A stretch of 64,000 nt of DNA, from assembly GCA_030685235.1 (NCBI GenBank), contig MU839161.1, positions 1 to 64,000 of the forward strand, written 5' to 3'. The notes under the pieces were generated by a model that made no database searches, was not told the origin of the DNA, and was given only the letters and a program-made list of their open reading frames with translations. The translations under genes and the position numbers were made by a program. Source of the stretch: Copromyces sp. CBS 386.78. Taxonomy: Eukaryota > Ascomycota > Sordariomycetes > Sordariales > Sordariaceae. Shown one piece after another: positions 13,163 through 24,397 of the stretch (positions are counted from its first letter, which is position 1; each line of letters opens with the position of its first letter).

Positions 13163-13169
13163 TATATAA
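13163..13169 (+). promoter_or_regulatory. TATA box of the aspartic protease gene
   Basis: TATATAA lies 81 bases upstream of the protease ATG, a plausible core-promoter position, and is the clearest TATA element on this strand near the gene. Confidence 0.5.
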
Positions 13170-13249
13170 GTCTCGAGGCCCGTCAACTTCTAGAACCATC
13201 AACCCTCAACGCCGTCGTGCCACAAAGCATCTTTACGTAGTTAGTCACC

Positions 13250-14979
13250 ATGGCAGCCCTCACCAACCTCCTCCTCACCACCCTCCTCGCCTTCGCCGGC
13301 CTCGGTTCCGCCCTGCCCCCACGCATCGGCAACACCGTCATCGAGGCTCGGGAGCCGGAGCCGGAACTGCCACCACTCAGCGGCCGTAAATATACGGTCT
13401 CCCAACAACACAACCCCAGATACAAGTTCAATGGCGCCGTCTCCGTCTACAAGACCTACCTAAAATACGGCGCCAAGGTGCCCGACTACCTCGTCCAAGC
13501 CGTCGCCGTCCACTTTGGCGTTTCCACTGATGACGTCCTCAACAAGGTTTTCACCCACAATAAGATCGGCAGAGATAAAGGCTCGGCAGCCGCCATCCCC
13601 ATCGACAAGTACGACGTAGCCTACATCACGCCCGTCTCCATCGGCACGCCCGCGCAGACTTTGAACCTCGACTTCGACACGGGCTCCTCCGACCTCTGGG
13701 TCTTCTCCAGCTCCCTGCCTGCAGCCCAAATAACCGGACAGGATGTCTACTCCCCCAACACGTCCACCACGGCCAGGCTGCTCACCGACGCCAGCTGGAG
13801 TATCACGTATGGCGACGGGTCGGCGTCCAGGGGCAACGTCTATCTGGATCATGTGACTATCGGGGGGCTGGTGGTCAGTGACCAGGCGGTGGAGACGGCA
13901 CAGCAGGTGAGCCAGAGCTTTACGGCGGAGACGGCTATCGATGGGTTGGTTGGGTTGGGGTTCTCGAGCTTGAATACTGTCAGGCCGACGGCGCAGAAGA
14001 CGTGGTTTGAGAATGTGAAGAGCAAGTTGGATGCGCCGCTGTTTGCGGTGGATTTGAAGTTCAATGCTGGTGAGTTGATTTCTCTTTTTCGGTTGGCTTG
14101 TGGTCGTAACTGGTGAGACTGGATGGGGTTGGTGATAATTGGTGATGACGGTGCCGGGCTGGGCTGGATGTCTGATCAGTTTGGCTCAACTTTGGTAGGG
14201 CTGGACTGGACCAAATGATTGATCTGCTCTGGCTCTTTGGCCCTGAAGAACATCCGGTTTCTTTATATATCCCTCTTGAATCCGGAGGGCACGGATAGCG
14301 TCATCACCCTCCGGGGAAGTACGGAGAAGTACGGGGTCCTCCAACATTCCGGGGTTCCGACACCGGCGGTGTCACGCCATTTGGCTAGAGTTCGACGACC
14401 GTTACCGAACAACCATGTCGTAGATCTGAACCTTATTTTGTTCCATTAACTGACAACCCATCGTTCCAAACAGCCGGTACCTACGACTTCGGCTTCATCG
14501 ACCCAGCCAAGCACACAGGCAACTTCACCTACGTGCCCGTTAACACCGACCCAGGCTATTGGACCTGGACGTCGACGGGCTACCAAGTCGGCTCTGCACC
14601 CTTCGTCTCGCAGCCCATCGTCAACATCGCCGACACGGGCACCACGCTCGTGTACCTGCCCAACGCCATCCTGCAGGCGTACTACAAGCAGATCGCCGGC
14701 GCACAAAACAGCCGGTCGTACGGCGGATGGGTGTTCCCCTGCGCGACCACCATTCCGGATTTCACCTTTGGGGTGACGGCCGATGCCAAGATCACGATCC
14801 CCGGACGCTTCATCAACTACGGGCCGGTGTCGGACGGGAGCGCAACCTGCTTTGGTGGCCTGCAGAGTAGCGCCGGGGTGGGCATCAATATCTTTGGCGA
14901 CGTGGCGCTCAAGGCGGCGTATGTGGTGTTTAACGGGGGCGAGACGCCGACGCTGGGGTGGGCTTCCAAGCCGGTGTAG
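13250..14979 (+). CDS. Secreted pepsin-like aspartic protease
   Basis: The 441-residue product is an A1-family aspartic endopeptidase, probably an extracellular acid protease. Exon 1 is 13250-14069 and exon 2 is 14474-14979. Residues 1-21 form a signal peptide. A propeptide runs to about residue 110, and the mature enzyme begins near DVAYITPVSIGTP. Both catalytic motifs are present: DTGSS with Asp143 and DTGTT with Asp327. The flap motif is ITYGDGS, and two C-terminal cysteines (FPCAT and ATCFGG) can form the usual disulfide. The start has a strong context (CACCATGG). The 404-nt intron (GTGAGT to CAG) is about five times longer than the others in this half of the window; joining it rebuilds KFNAAGTYDFGFID without frame change. 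It resembles aspergillopepsin/endothiapepsin-type enzymes; the exact substrate is unknown. Confidence 0.93.
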
Positions 14980-17900
14980 GTGTAAGTAAGTAAGTAAGTG
15001 TCTTGGCTGTTGACGATTTGACTGTTCCGTCTGTTAGGACGAGAGGGGAAGAACACTTTGGCTGAGGTTAGTTAGCATGTTGCTTCTAGTATCGAATACT
15101 GTAGTGTTTATTTTAGCCAGTCAGTCAGGGGTGATCCATGGTTGTGGTGCGCCGAGATGGTTGCTGTTCTCCGATGTCGGGGTGTAATGTTGCAGTGATG
15201 AGGCATTGTGCTTGGCGCCGTCGGCGGGAATTGTAGGAACTCCTTTCCACCCCATCCCATAATCCAACATTCCATCTCCATCGTATGTACCCAAAAGTGT
15301 TGTGTATCCAGTGTCCAGGATGAATGCATTCTGTCCGTGTCTGTTCCTGGATTTTGACGCGTGGCCGAGGACGGAGTGCCACATGGACATGGAGGAGATG
15401 ATCATGCATGTCTTGCATGTGGTATCTGGATCTGGATTTCCGAAGGGTGACTCATATGTCTTGATGTATCTTGAGATTGTGGTATTGTCAGCGGAGTTGA
15501 TACCAAACACAAGTGTTGACAACTGCATGTATAAGCTGCCTTAGTCCCCGGGCCTAATCCCTATCACAAGGGGACCTGTTTGGAGAATGAGGAAGCTCAA
15601 ATGTTGGTGGTGTAGTGTGAGCGGATGCGGCTTCGACTGGCCGATTAAGAAAGGACACTTCAACTTGTCGTCGTTACCGAGGCGTTGGATTCACACGAAC
15701 CTCGCTCGGCGCCATGCCAAGCTAGTCTTGGCTCCCGTTCTCGCTTGCGTCAAGTGTCAGCATGCGATCGAGGTTCGATGCAGATGCGCCGAACGTTGAG
15801 GCCAAGCAGTCGTAGCGCGGCCCAAAAACGGAAGCCAAGAGATCGGTTTGAACTTTGACAGCTTCGGATGACAAGTGGCGGCGCGGCAACCACCCAAACT
15901 AGTCGGGATAGTTTATTTTGACAACTTGTCTGTCTGCCTGTCTGTCTTTCTATCCGCTGTCGATATGAAGCTGCTGCATCACCACCAACAAAGCATCATC
16001 ACCCCTTGCTTTGGTGTTGTGGATTGTCCTGTGGTGCAAGAGTCATGTATGTCTTGGCACTTGATGGGGAGCTCCATCAAGAATGTTGACCAATTCCGCC
16101 CACCCGGCGCCATGTCGACGGAAAGAGACCGCTGATAAGAAAATCCGTGGGGAGAAAGGCCAAGTGATTTGTGCGCTTGCGGTGATTTGATGAGTGGGGG
16201 ACTTGGCATCATGATGGAGTCGGATTTTCCTTTTTGGTGCTTCTGTCGTCGAATCGATGTGGGGAGCTCGGGGTGATCGGATGCGTCAAAAGTTGGGGAA
16301 AATGAAGATCTCCAAGAAGTTTATCGAGACGGGAAGGCAAAGAAATAGAAAGAAAAAGTTGCATGACATGGCAAGATGTCGTAGGATGGCAAAAGAAGAA
16401 GTCTAATAGTATTCATGGTGAATCACCATGCCGTCGCTACCCGTCCTCTTGCACACTCTCCATTGACTGTGCTGATAAAGCTTTGTGATATCTTTGATAC
16501 TTATCGACTGCGGAGAAGGGATTCCCCGTCCACACTGTGGGTAGTCTGTTGACGACCTTACCGCGAATGGAAGGACCGAAGAGTTTTGATGAGGTAAGAG
16601 GTGAGGATCTCTTATCGCGCTTTTTTCTTCTTCCGGTCATGCTCCCCGGTGTTGTGGGATGGTTTGGCTTTCTGTAGAGCCGCTGCTCGCCATAACCGTG
16701 ACCGGCAACGCGGCACCGGCCGACCCTCAAGGCCTCAACAGCAACGGGACAAAGTGTATGACAAAGTGCACCAATCATGGCATCAATGCTCGTTACTCAA
16801 TTGTTGGGGTTGAAAAGGGTCGGACGGCATGAATTAACCGGTACAGGCAGGGAAATGGTAAATTGAAGGGTCAAAATCGGTTAGGGCTGACAACCTTTGT
16901 CTGTGTCCACTGGTCGCACCCACAAAAAGAAACACAAGAGGAAAAGATGCGATGAACAGATTTTCGTTTGTGGGTGGAAATTCCAGGATGTCGGTCGTGG
17001 AGAACGGGAGTTGCCAAGTGCCAAGAGATGTGGCCGAGGCAGCCTCAAGAAAGGAGTGGATGTGCCAAGCCAGAAGGATGTTATTCTCCCATTGGCTAAC
17101 AGCGGCCAACATTGAAAGCCATCGTGCAGTAGCGCTTTTTGCCCCTGAGGCACGTAGCACTTTTGTGACGCAACTCGGCATTTGCGTTAAACGTCCGGTG
17201 TGTTCCCGCTTCCCATCAACCACCCACAGCCACCTCATCATTGTAACCAATGCTCGAACAATGTTGGTTTCGCCATTCAGAAGAAAAGAAGCTGACGGGC
17301 AGGACAGATCGAAGGTGGAACTGAACGCGATCGGCTGGCCAGTCCTTTTATCTTCTGGAAGCATGGAAGCCGGGGTCCCCGCGATAAGAAAACAAGGAAT
17401 ATCGCTCACAAAACGGTTGGTCATTTGCGACAAAGCAACATGTTCCATGTCCACGATACCGGCGCAGGAATAAGCTCATTTATAAACTATAAGCTCCACG
17501 CAGCGCTGTGACAGGACGAGGCCAGCCACGCCAGAGTGGTGCGAGTCAGGTACCTACATAGGTACGTCCAGTACGACACCGCGACTGTTAGCCGAACATG
17601 TGTGGATATACGGCGCGGCCGCTTCTTACACAGGCATCCCCTATCATGCGAGAAATTAAGGTGTGCAGCTGTCGCGTGCAGAGCTTCCCTTTCATTTGCA
17701 TACGCCAATGCAATGCAAGATATGTAGTCATCGAACGAGTGGGACAAACGAGGGCCGACTGCGATCAAAGGATGTCGTTGATTGCCACGCCCATCTCCGA
17801 GATCGGTGCGGAACCTCATGGTGCTTCATTAATGGAAGACGATGAATATGACTCCCATCGTGGGCGACAAAGTGGGAGGCAACAAAAGCCGTATCGGTCC

Positions 17901-18797
17901 CGTATCGCAAATAACCTCGGGGGTCCAGCTAGTCAATTGGCTGCATCACGGGTCCACGGCATCCTGTCGTCTCCATCGACTCCATCGCCATCCGTTGCTT
18001 GCTCAAAGCTAATTCGACCGTCGTCCCAAGCCTCGTCTAGACAGACCAACGCCGGCCGGCCTGGACGTAGACGGCAAATGCTTCCGGCTGTGTGGTCTGT
18101 GATTTGCCAATCTTGCCTCAGTTGGGTGGAACAGGGCCGAAGAGTGATTGTCGGTGAAAGGGCGACTCCGTCAACCGACAAGGACTTCCACTTGGGAAAA
18201 CAGCCAAACGGCTCGCGCCTTCCCCGGCCTCCAGACCCGGCCGATTTTCCACGGTGCTTCATGCCGTACAAGGAAGGAGGATTGGGAAGGAACCACTTTC
18301 GACCACCTGCCAAGCCCCGGGAATCAAGGACATCCCACCGACGACCGAGTGGTCTCGGTGCTCTCCTTCCTTGCTGGCAGTGCTGACGATATCCTCTTGC
18401 TGGTTGACGCCTTCCTCTGGTGTCGCCCCCCCCAGTCGTTGCTTTCTAGGTAAGGGTAGCCCTCGTCGAGCCCTCGTGGTCGCGTGCCCTCGAATGTGAC
18501 TCTACTCTATGAACTTGGTCTCGTTTTTAATAACTCGCCGTCTCCCCCGCGTTGAGTCCATGTTTGCTTCCCCAGCTTCTTCGTGACCCTCGTCCCCCAT
18601 CCCGAGTCTCGACTCGACTCTTGTTCATCTCATCCGAGTCCCAGTCTTTGACCACGCCAACGGTCCTCGACAGGCTCCCCATATCTGCCGTCTCAAGCTC
18701 CCCACTCCCCTGCCCGCAACAGAGGCCAGAGGGTAAACTTCTTATTGGAGCGGCGACTGGAGACAGCTTACGAGATAACAAGACCAAAAAGTCCACC
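14980..18797. other. 3.8-kb interval without a supportable gene
   Basis: No recognisable gene. Open frames of 130-260 codons (for example minus 15121-15528, minus 16834-17454 and plus 17598-18386) have no conserved motif, no credible start context and overlap one another. A GTAAG-repeat tract sits at 14982-14998 just after the protease stop. The part from about 18500 is pyrimidine-rich and forms the leader of the transporter gene. Confidence 0.45.
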
Positions 18798-20786
18798 ATG
18801 AGTATGTTCTTTCCATGTTCACCTGCACTAAATAAATATATACACTGTTGTTGCTTCCCTCGTGCCGATTCCCGAGTGTCACCCTTCCCCAGATCAAACT
18901 AGGCACTAGACTGACATATGGCAAACACTACAGCTACGACAGAGATCGTGGCCGCTGATGGCAGTTCCAACTACGACTTGGAGAAGCACAACACGGCCAA
19001 CACCACCCACAAGCACATCCCCGTCGAGGACGACTATGAGGGCAAGCCCACCCAGGAGGAGCTCGACACGCTCCGCCGTGTGCCCGGCAGTCTCCCCATC
19101 ATTGCTTATCTGATTTGCATTGTCGAGTTCTGCGAGAGAGCGTCCTACTACGGTGTCCAGCCCCTGATCCCCAACTATGTCAACCGTCCCATGCCCGAAG
19201 GCGGCAACGGTTGGGGTGCTCCTCCCCGTGGTTCTCAGAAGACGGCCGGTGCCCTCGGCATGGGCCAGAGCGCCGCCAACGCCGTCACCCAGTCCTTCTC
19301 CATGTTGGCGTATGCCCTTCCCCTCGTCTTCGGCTGGATGGCCGACGCAAAGACTGGCCGCTTCAAGCTTATTTGCTGGGGTGTTGTTGTCTTTGGTGTC
19401 GGCCACGTTCTCATGATCGTTGCCGGTGCCAAGAACCTCCTTGCCAACGGAACCACCCAGGCCCCCTACTTCCTCTCGGTCTACATCCTCGCCATTGGTG
19501 CTGGTGAGTGAACTCGTTTGAACCATTTCCAACGACAAGCTGCTAACTGACTCCTCACAGCCATGTTCAAGCCCAATGTTTCTCCCCTTCTCCTCGACCA
19601 GGTTGCCAATACCAAGCCCATGATCAAGGTGCTCAAGACTGGAGAGCGTGTCATCGAGGACCCCGAGGCCACCACCGAGCGTGTCATGTTGTGGTTCTAC
19701 CTCATGATTAACATTGGTGGTTTCATGGGTATTGCCACTGCCTACTCTGAAAAGTACGTTGGCTGGTGGCTCGCCTTCCTCATCCCTCTCATCCTCTATC
19801 TTCCTCTTCCCCTTCTTTTGTGGTTCCTCCGCAACCGCCTCATCCTCCACCCTCCTGGCGGCTCCGATCTCCCCAACATTTTCAGGATCCTCGGTATCTG
19901 CTTCCGCCGCGGTGGTCTCAAGAAGTTTGGTCGTCACGGTTTCTGGGATTTGGCCAAGCCTTCCAACATTGCTGCTGCCGGCCTTGAGGGTCAATACAAG
20001 GTTGAGTGGAGCGACCAGTTCGTTGAGGATGTCCGCCGTACATTCCAGGGTACTGGTATCTTCTGCTTCTTCCCTATTCAGTACCTCAACGACAACGGTC
20101 TTGGTTCCGCTGCCTCTTTCTTGTCGACCATGTTGAAGACGGACGGTGTCCCCAACGACGTCATTCAAAACTTCAACTCTATCAGTATCATTGCCGCTGC
20201 TCCCGTCCTCAACTACGGCTTGTACCCCACGCTTAGACGGTTCAACATCCACTACGGTCCCATTGCTCGTATCACCACCGGTTTGGCCATGTCCACCCTC
20301 GGCGGTGTGGGTTATACCCTGCTCAACTACTACGCCTACAAGCTGTCTCCTTGCGGCGAGTACGGTTCCAGCGACTGCACTGTCGGCACCGGTGTCGCTG
20401 ACATCAGCATTTGGTTCTTGGCCATCCCCTTCGCCGTTGGCGGTATCTCCGAATTGTTCGTCAACGTGCCTGCGTATGGTATTGCTTACTCGCGCGCTCC
20501 TCCCAACATGAGGGGTCTCGTCTCGGCCATCAACCTGTTCTCCACGGCTGTGGCCTATATCATCGGTCTTGCCTGCTCTTCGGTTGTTACCGATCCCTAC
20601 CTCACCTGGATCTTCGGTGGCCCCGCCATTGCTGGCGGTGTCCTCACCGTCATCTTCTACTTCACCTTTAGGCACATCGACTCGGAGGAGACCGTCTTCT
20701 CCCAGAGAGAGACTATTGAGGCTGCCCCTGCCGAAGACTCCAGCAGCCAGAAAGCTCCTCCCACCTACGAGGAGGAGAAGAAGTAA
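18798..20786 (+). CDS. ptr2: PTR2-type oligopeptide/proton symporter (POT family)
   Basis: The product imports di- and tripeptides with protons across the plasma membrane. The family signature E-x2-ER-x2-YY is present as EFCERASYYG near residues 65-75. About twelve hydrophobic segments follow, with the conserved NIGG element (MINIGGFMGIA) and FFPIQYLNDNG in the second half. The acidic N-terminus and C-terminus (EEEKK) are cytoplasmic. I prefer a three-exon model: a 4-nt exon ATGA at 18798-18801, then 18934-19503 and 19561-20786, giving 599 residues. The 132-nt first intron has GTATGT, a CTGAC branch and CTACAG, and ATG at 18798 sits in CCACCATGA. The alternative is the ATG at 18918, inside that intron, which gives a slightly different N-terminus (MANTTAT instead of MTT). 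The long antisense frame over the same bases is a composition artefact. Confidence 0.93.
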
Positions 20787-21327
20787 TAGCACACTTGTGC
20801 ATGGGCTAAGAGGTTATCACCCTTGGCCTCGTCCACTTTTCTTCTGAGTGCGATAAGCGGGTGGTTCATTTGAGATGGGACGTATTGGTAATTTCGGTGG
20901 GAATTGTATTATTTATTTTGCGATGATTTGGATAGTCATACTTGGCGCATCTTGCATGGTAGCATGATCGGTTGAATTGGTTCGGGAACTTATGAGAATA
21001 CCACGTCATGAAAATGATCATGATTAAAGGACGGGCCATTTGGATTGTAAAGATTTTGGCTGGTCCGAGGATGGAACGACCGCACATGTATACATAACTA
21101 ATGATACCAAAGAAGAACAAGCTGTTTAACAGTATTTGACGTTTCCGCCTCGTTCATGCCCCTGGTGTTGTGCTTTATGTTATAAAGGAGTGTGTTCAGC
21201 TTTGAGGACGCCCTTTTAGACGAACCACGGTTCGTTGACGCTGTATTTCGATTGTGCACTCTGAAGAATATGTACCGTATTGGGATTGGAGAGCGTCGTT
21301 GTTATAAGAGACTAATAATGTTATAAT
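20787..21327. other. Convergent intergenic region
   Basis: No gene is seen. It separates the 3' ends of the transporter (plus) and the kinase-like gene (minus), and is relatively A/T-rich as expected for 3' flanks. Confidence 0.5.
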
Positions 21328-22608
21328 TTAAGACTTATCAAATCTATCACGCAGACTACGTATCTTCCTATGCCCCATACCGATATCATCAAGCCAATTG
21401 ATAATATCCCCGTTATGGAACTCACTACCACAATTCTGCACGGCGAGATAGAAATCTCTCTTTGATACAGCAGAATCGAAGACTTCGATCCATTTCGGCT
21501 TCAACCGGCGCATCTCGGAGAGAAAGTAGCAACGTAGTTTCGTTAGCTCGTACTCTTCCACATGTTCCCAGTACAAGCTATCGGGCTCTCCGTCACCATT
21601 ATGCCGATATGTGGCTCGATCGGGTGCCTCCTCTCTCGGCGGGCCTTGTAGAAAAGATGGATAGCCGCACGCTTTCCACAGGGGAAGTGCCGACACACAT
21701 TCCCAATCTACCACGCCCGTGAGTCTGCCATCTTGGTCGACGAGAATGTTATGCTGAGATAGATCGTCGTGGAGGAGCATAGAGAACTCGGAATCTTGGC
21801 CGCAGTCCGGGAAGAAGTTGTTGACGGAGGACTTGAGCCTGGTGATGATATCCAACGTCCTCTGCGTATCCTCTACTTCATCCTCCTCATCACTTGTCAA
21901 ACCATCTCGGCCTTCGTATGATGCGAGGGTCGAGCGGAAATCATGTTCGCTGAGTGACAAACAAGAGGTTATCCATTCTGCACTCGACTGGAAGGGGCCC
22001 CGAGGAACATCCTGTTGTATATGGTCCCCCCAGAAGAACTGCATTGACACCATCCTCCCGACAGCTGGCGGGGCGTCATTTTGGAGCGGGGATAGCGAAT
22101 CCGGGTAGATGTTTCCGATGCCGCGTAGCTGGTTATCGAACATGTCGGCATAGTAACTCGCAATTTGCTTGACCAGCTGCTCCTTTGCCGAGAATTTCAT
22201 GTCCTTCCATGCATCGGCTAGGGTCTTCCCGGGGAGTTTTCGCATGAGAATCCATTCGAACCCAATCGGAGTGGCTCGGGTTGCGTCGTGTGCGATGAGC
22301 TTTGGCACAGGCAGAGATGTGTGACGCTGTGTCCAGTCAATCGTCGCTACTTCGCTCAGCGTCTTATGCCCAGGATCGACGGGCAAGGACACACGCAGTA
22401 TGAGAGCCTGACCCTCGGCTGTGACATCGTAGATCTTGTTGAACGCCCCTTGGGTGAGGAAAGACACGACGGGTTCCTGGCCTTGCAACAGCGATTTGAT
22501 CGTGCGACCGATGGAATTGATATCGGGGTCGATGGTCCATCGAGGCTCCAAGGAGAAGGTTGTTTGGACCCATTCAAGACCCTCCAATTCTGCCTCCTGG
22601 AGCGGCAT
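21328..22608 (-). CDS. APH-fold phosphotransferase-like protein
   Basis: This is a single-exon, 426-residue protein of the aminoglycoside-phosphotransferase (APH/choline kinase-like) superfamily, a group much expanded in filamentous fungi and mostly without known substrates. A nucleotide-binding lobe is suggested by FLTQGAFNKIYDV and LILRVSLP near residues 52-80. The catalytic Brenner-type motif HDDLSQHNIL lies at about residues 280-289 (Asp282, Asn287), and the metal-binding GVVDWE at about 296-301. An acidic linker (TSDEEDEVED) precedes the catalytic loop. I use ATG at 22608; the frame stays open slightly further upstream but without an ATG. All catalytic residues are kept, so it is probably an active kinase, but the substrate cannot be told from sequence. 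Confidence 0.85.
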   Translation of the reverse strand: MPLQEAELEGLEWVQTTFSLEPRWTIDPDINSIGRTIKSLLQGQEPVVSFLTQGAFNKIYDVTAEGQALILRVSLPVDPGHKTLSEVATIDWTQRHTSLPVPKLIAHDATRATPIGFEWILMRKLPGKTLADAWKDMKFSAKEQLVKQIASYYADMFDNQLRGIGNIYPDSLSPLQNDAPPAVGRMVSMQFFWGDHIQQDVPRGPFQSSAEWITSCLSLSEHDFRSTLASYEGRDGLTSDEEDEVEDTQRTLDIITRLKSSVNNFFPDCGQDSEFSMLLHDDLSQHNILVDQDGRLTGVVDWECVSALPLWKACGYPSFLQGPPREEAPDRATYRHNGDGEPDSLYWEHVEEYELTKLRCYFLSEMRRLKPKWIEVFDSAVSKRDFYLAVQNCGSEFHNGDIINWLDDIGMGHRKIRSLRDRFDKS

Positions 22609-22845
22609 CCTGGTAAAAACAAAGAAACGAGACTGCAATAAGGTCAAGTGATGAATGGACGACTCATCGAGGATTATAGATCCCGAGCCTCAAAAGATAA
22701 GGTAGTAATGCTAGCGCAGTAGCCATCAGTAGGTAGCGGCTATGAAGGTAATGGGTAGGGTTTTATCTGCGGTCGCTCCTGTCAAGGGATTAGACCGCGA
22801 CTGCCCAGGTTGCCTAGTCATGGCTCAGTCCAGCCAATAACTGGC

Positions 22846-22870
22846 GCAAGCTGCCAGGCGCTGCTAGTGA
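22846..22870 (+). repeat. Dispersed short repeat C, copy 1
   Basis: The motif GCAAGCTgCCAGgCGCTgCT recurs in close form at 44349-44373 and 50607-50632 (GCAAGCTACCAGGCCGCT). The copies share about 25 bases and lie next to other repeats, so they may be ends of a degraded element. Confidence 0.4.
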
Positions 22871-23336
22871 GACAGCGGCAGGCAGCCGGTGCCGGCCGGA
22901 AGGCAAGTAGAGCTCACGATACGACCCTACTTATTCCTGCCCCGCGCAACAGCCAGAGTTTACCCGTTGGTGAGGCTAACAAATTTCTTGTCTATTCCTC
23001 AACTCTGCTCTATTCTCATATCTCATTCACTCAGCCTGCATCTTCTGTGTCACCATTGGGTGGACCTACTAAAGCTTGGCGCTTGGCGTTCTGGTCTAGG
23101 GAAAAAAAAGAGAGTTGACAATGGAACTTTTGGGAGCATTACTGCCCTATATCCTGCCAGGCTCTACCACACTACCTACTATTCCCTGCTCTCCTCGTAC
23201 AACCACACCAGTCTTACCATACCCTCAACAGTCGTCTTTGCATATGATCAAATCTTTTTATAGCCTAATATTGATTATCACAACCTTAGCATTGAAGAGC
23301 GTCGCTAACAACTTTGAAATGTGTGTGTGTTGGGGA

Positions 23337-23353
23337 GGGGGGGGGGGGGGGGG
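23337..23353 (+). repeat. Poly-G run (17 G)
   Basis: A 17-base G homopolymer follows a GT run (GTGTGTGTGTTGGGGA). It is a likely length-variable site and a sequencing-error risk. Confidence 0.85.
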
Positions 23354-24006
23354 ATGGATGAGAGGGGAAACGCCTCCTCCGCCTTGCCCTGTCCAAGAAT
23401 CATTCTGAGGAGTATCGCACAGCGGCTGATTGCTACCCTATCAGTTGGATAGTTATACCCCTATAGCTCTATAGAGTGTGTACTAAGGGGCTTGACTGGC
23501 TACCTTATGTAGGTGTGGGGTGGTTGTGTTACAACTGAGTATTATAAATAAGCTGATAGGACAAGCTCTCACCCCCTTCCTGGCTGTTCCAGAATGCCTC
23601 CTGCCATGGTGATACTAAGCTGCTCTGCAAGTGTCTCTATATTTAGTAACGTGATGCTTGGAAATTGCAGCAGTAGGTGTGTGGGCTGAGTCGTCATTTT
23701 ATAGGCTTGAATTACCTAATGAGAATGAGTTGTTACAAGTGGCTCTGTGTGCAAGTAGTTTACTAGGACTGTTTGTATTTTTGTACGTCCACGCAAATGT
23801 CTTTAATATAGGTAGTTGCTAACCCATCTAAGGATCCCTAATATAAATGCGAGCTTACTCTTCAGCTACCCTCTTCATCTCAAACTCTCTAGACTGACTG
23901 TTGCTCAGCCCTCTATTGATATTTGGTGTTTCTCTAAGTGATCATACTACTCACTTATCTATTTTTCGCAACGCCTCATCCTAACACCATTGCTTTCAGT
24001 TATACA

Positions 24007-24397
24007 ATGGGCAAGGCTAAAAAAGCTGCGAAGGAGTTTATCAATGGGATCCCTGACGACAAACTAAATGGTCTTCCAGATACAATGGGCACGTTGTATC
24101 TATCTACAGACTTTCGTCTTGACATGCAGGGTGTAAGCTCTCAACTTTTTTTTTTTTTTTTTTTTTTTTTCATTTCGTCTCGATGAGCTTTTACTCTAAC
24201 GGTGCTATCTACGCAATAAGATAACTACGAACGATCAAAAATGCTAGAACCTCCAGGTTCAGGTTAATAATCAAACCACTATCTCGACATTAATAAGGGA
24301 AAAGAAGAAGACTATCTCGACGGTCTTGGTACCTAAGAATGAAGATTGGTCTCCGCAGGTCATTAGGGAGAAGCTACTGAATAATTTGAAGTTGTGA
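24007..24397 (+). CDS. Possible 88-residue lysine-rich protein, two exons
   Basis: I do not recognise this gene. ATG at 24007 opens MGKAKKAAKEFINGIPDDKL, and the frame runs to a GTAAGC donor at 24133. After a 124-nt intron ending CTCCAG at 24256, a second exon (24257-24397) continues in phase 0 (VQVNNQTTISTLIREKKKTI) to TGA, ending LLNNLKL. The splice pair, phase and protein-like composition on both sides support it, but the intron carries a 25-T run and the surrounding DNA is A/T-rich and repeat-bearing. The predicted protein is basic, with no signal peptide or membrane segment. It may be a real small gene, the stub of a longer degraded one, or chance. Confidence 0.3.
24146..24170 (+). repeat. 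Poly-T run (25 T)
   Basis: A 25-base T homopolymer lies inside the proposed intron of the small gene at 24007-24397. Confidence 0.9.

Larger units (their letters stand above)
22609..24006. other. Repeat-bearing interval without a gene
   Basis: No gene is seen. From about 23,000 the base composition shifts to A/T-rich. A copy of a short dispersed repeat is at 22846-22870, and a 17-G homopolymer is at 23337-23353. The last 60 bases may be the leader of the small gene that follows. Confidence 0.45.

Noticed and set aside
15121..15528. 135-codon minus-strand frame after the protease
   Set aside because: Looks somewhat protein-like (LDTGYTTLLGTYDGDG) and briefly resembled an aspartic-protease motif, but there is no second motif and overlapping frames of similar length exist.
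16834..17454. 206-codon minus-strand frame
   Set aside because: The plus strand carries an equally long overlapping frame; neither shows a domain.
17598..18386. 262-codon plus-strand frame
   Set aside because: Composition is erratic, there is no conserved motif, it overlaps other frames and no promoter or intron signals support it.
18906..20792. 628-codon minus-strand ORF antisense to the peptide transporter
   Set aside because: It is a shadow of strong third-position GC bias in the sense gene. It has no ATG-context, domain or membrane logic, and the sense strand has clear POT motifs.
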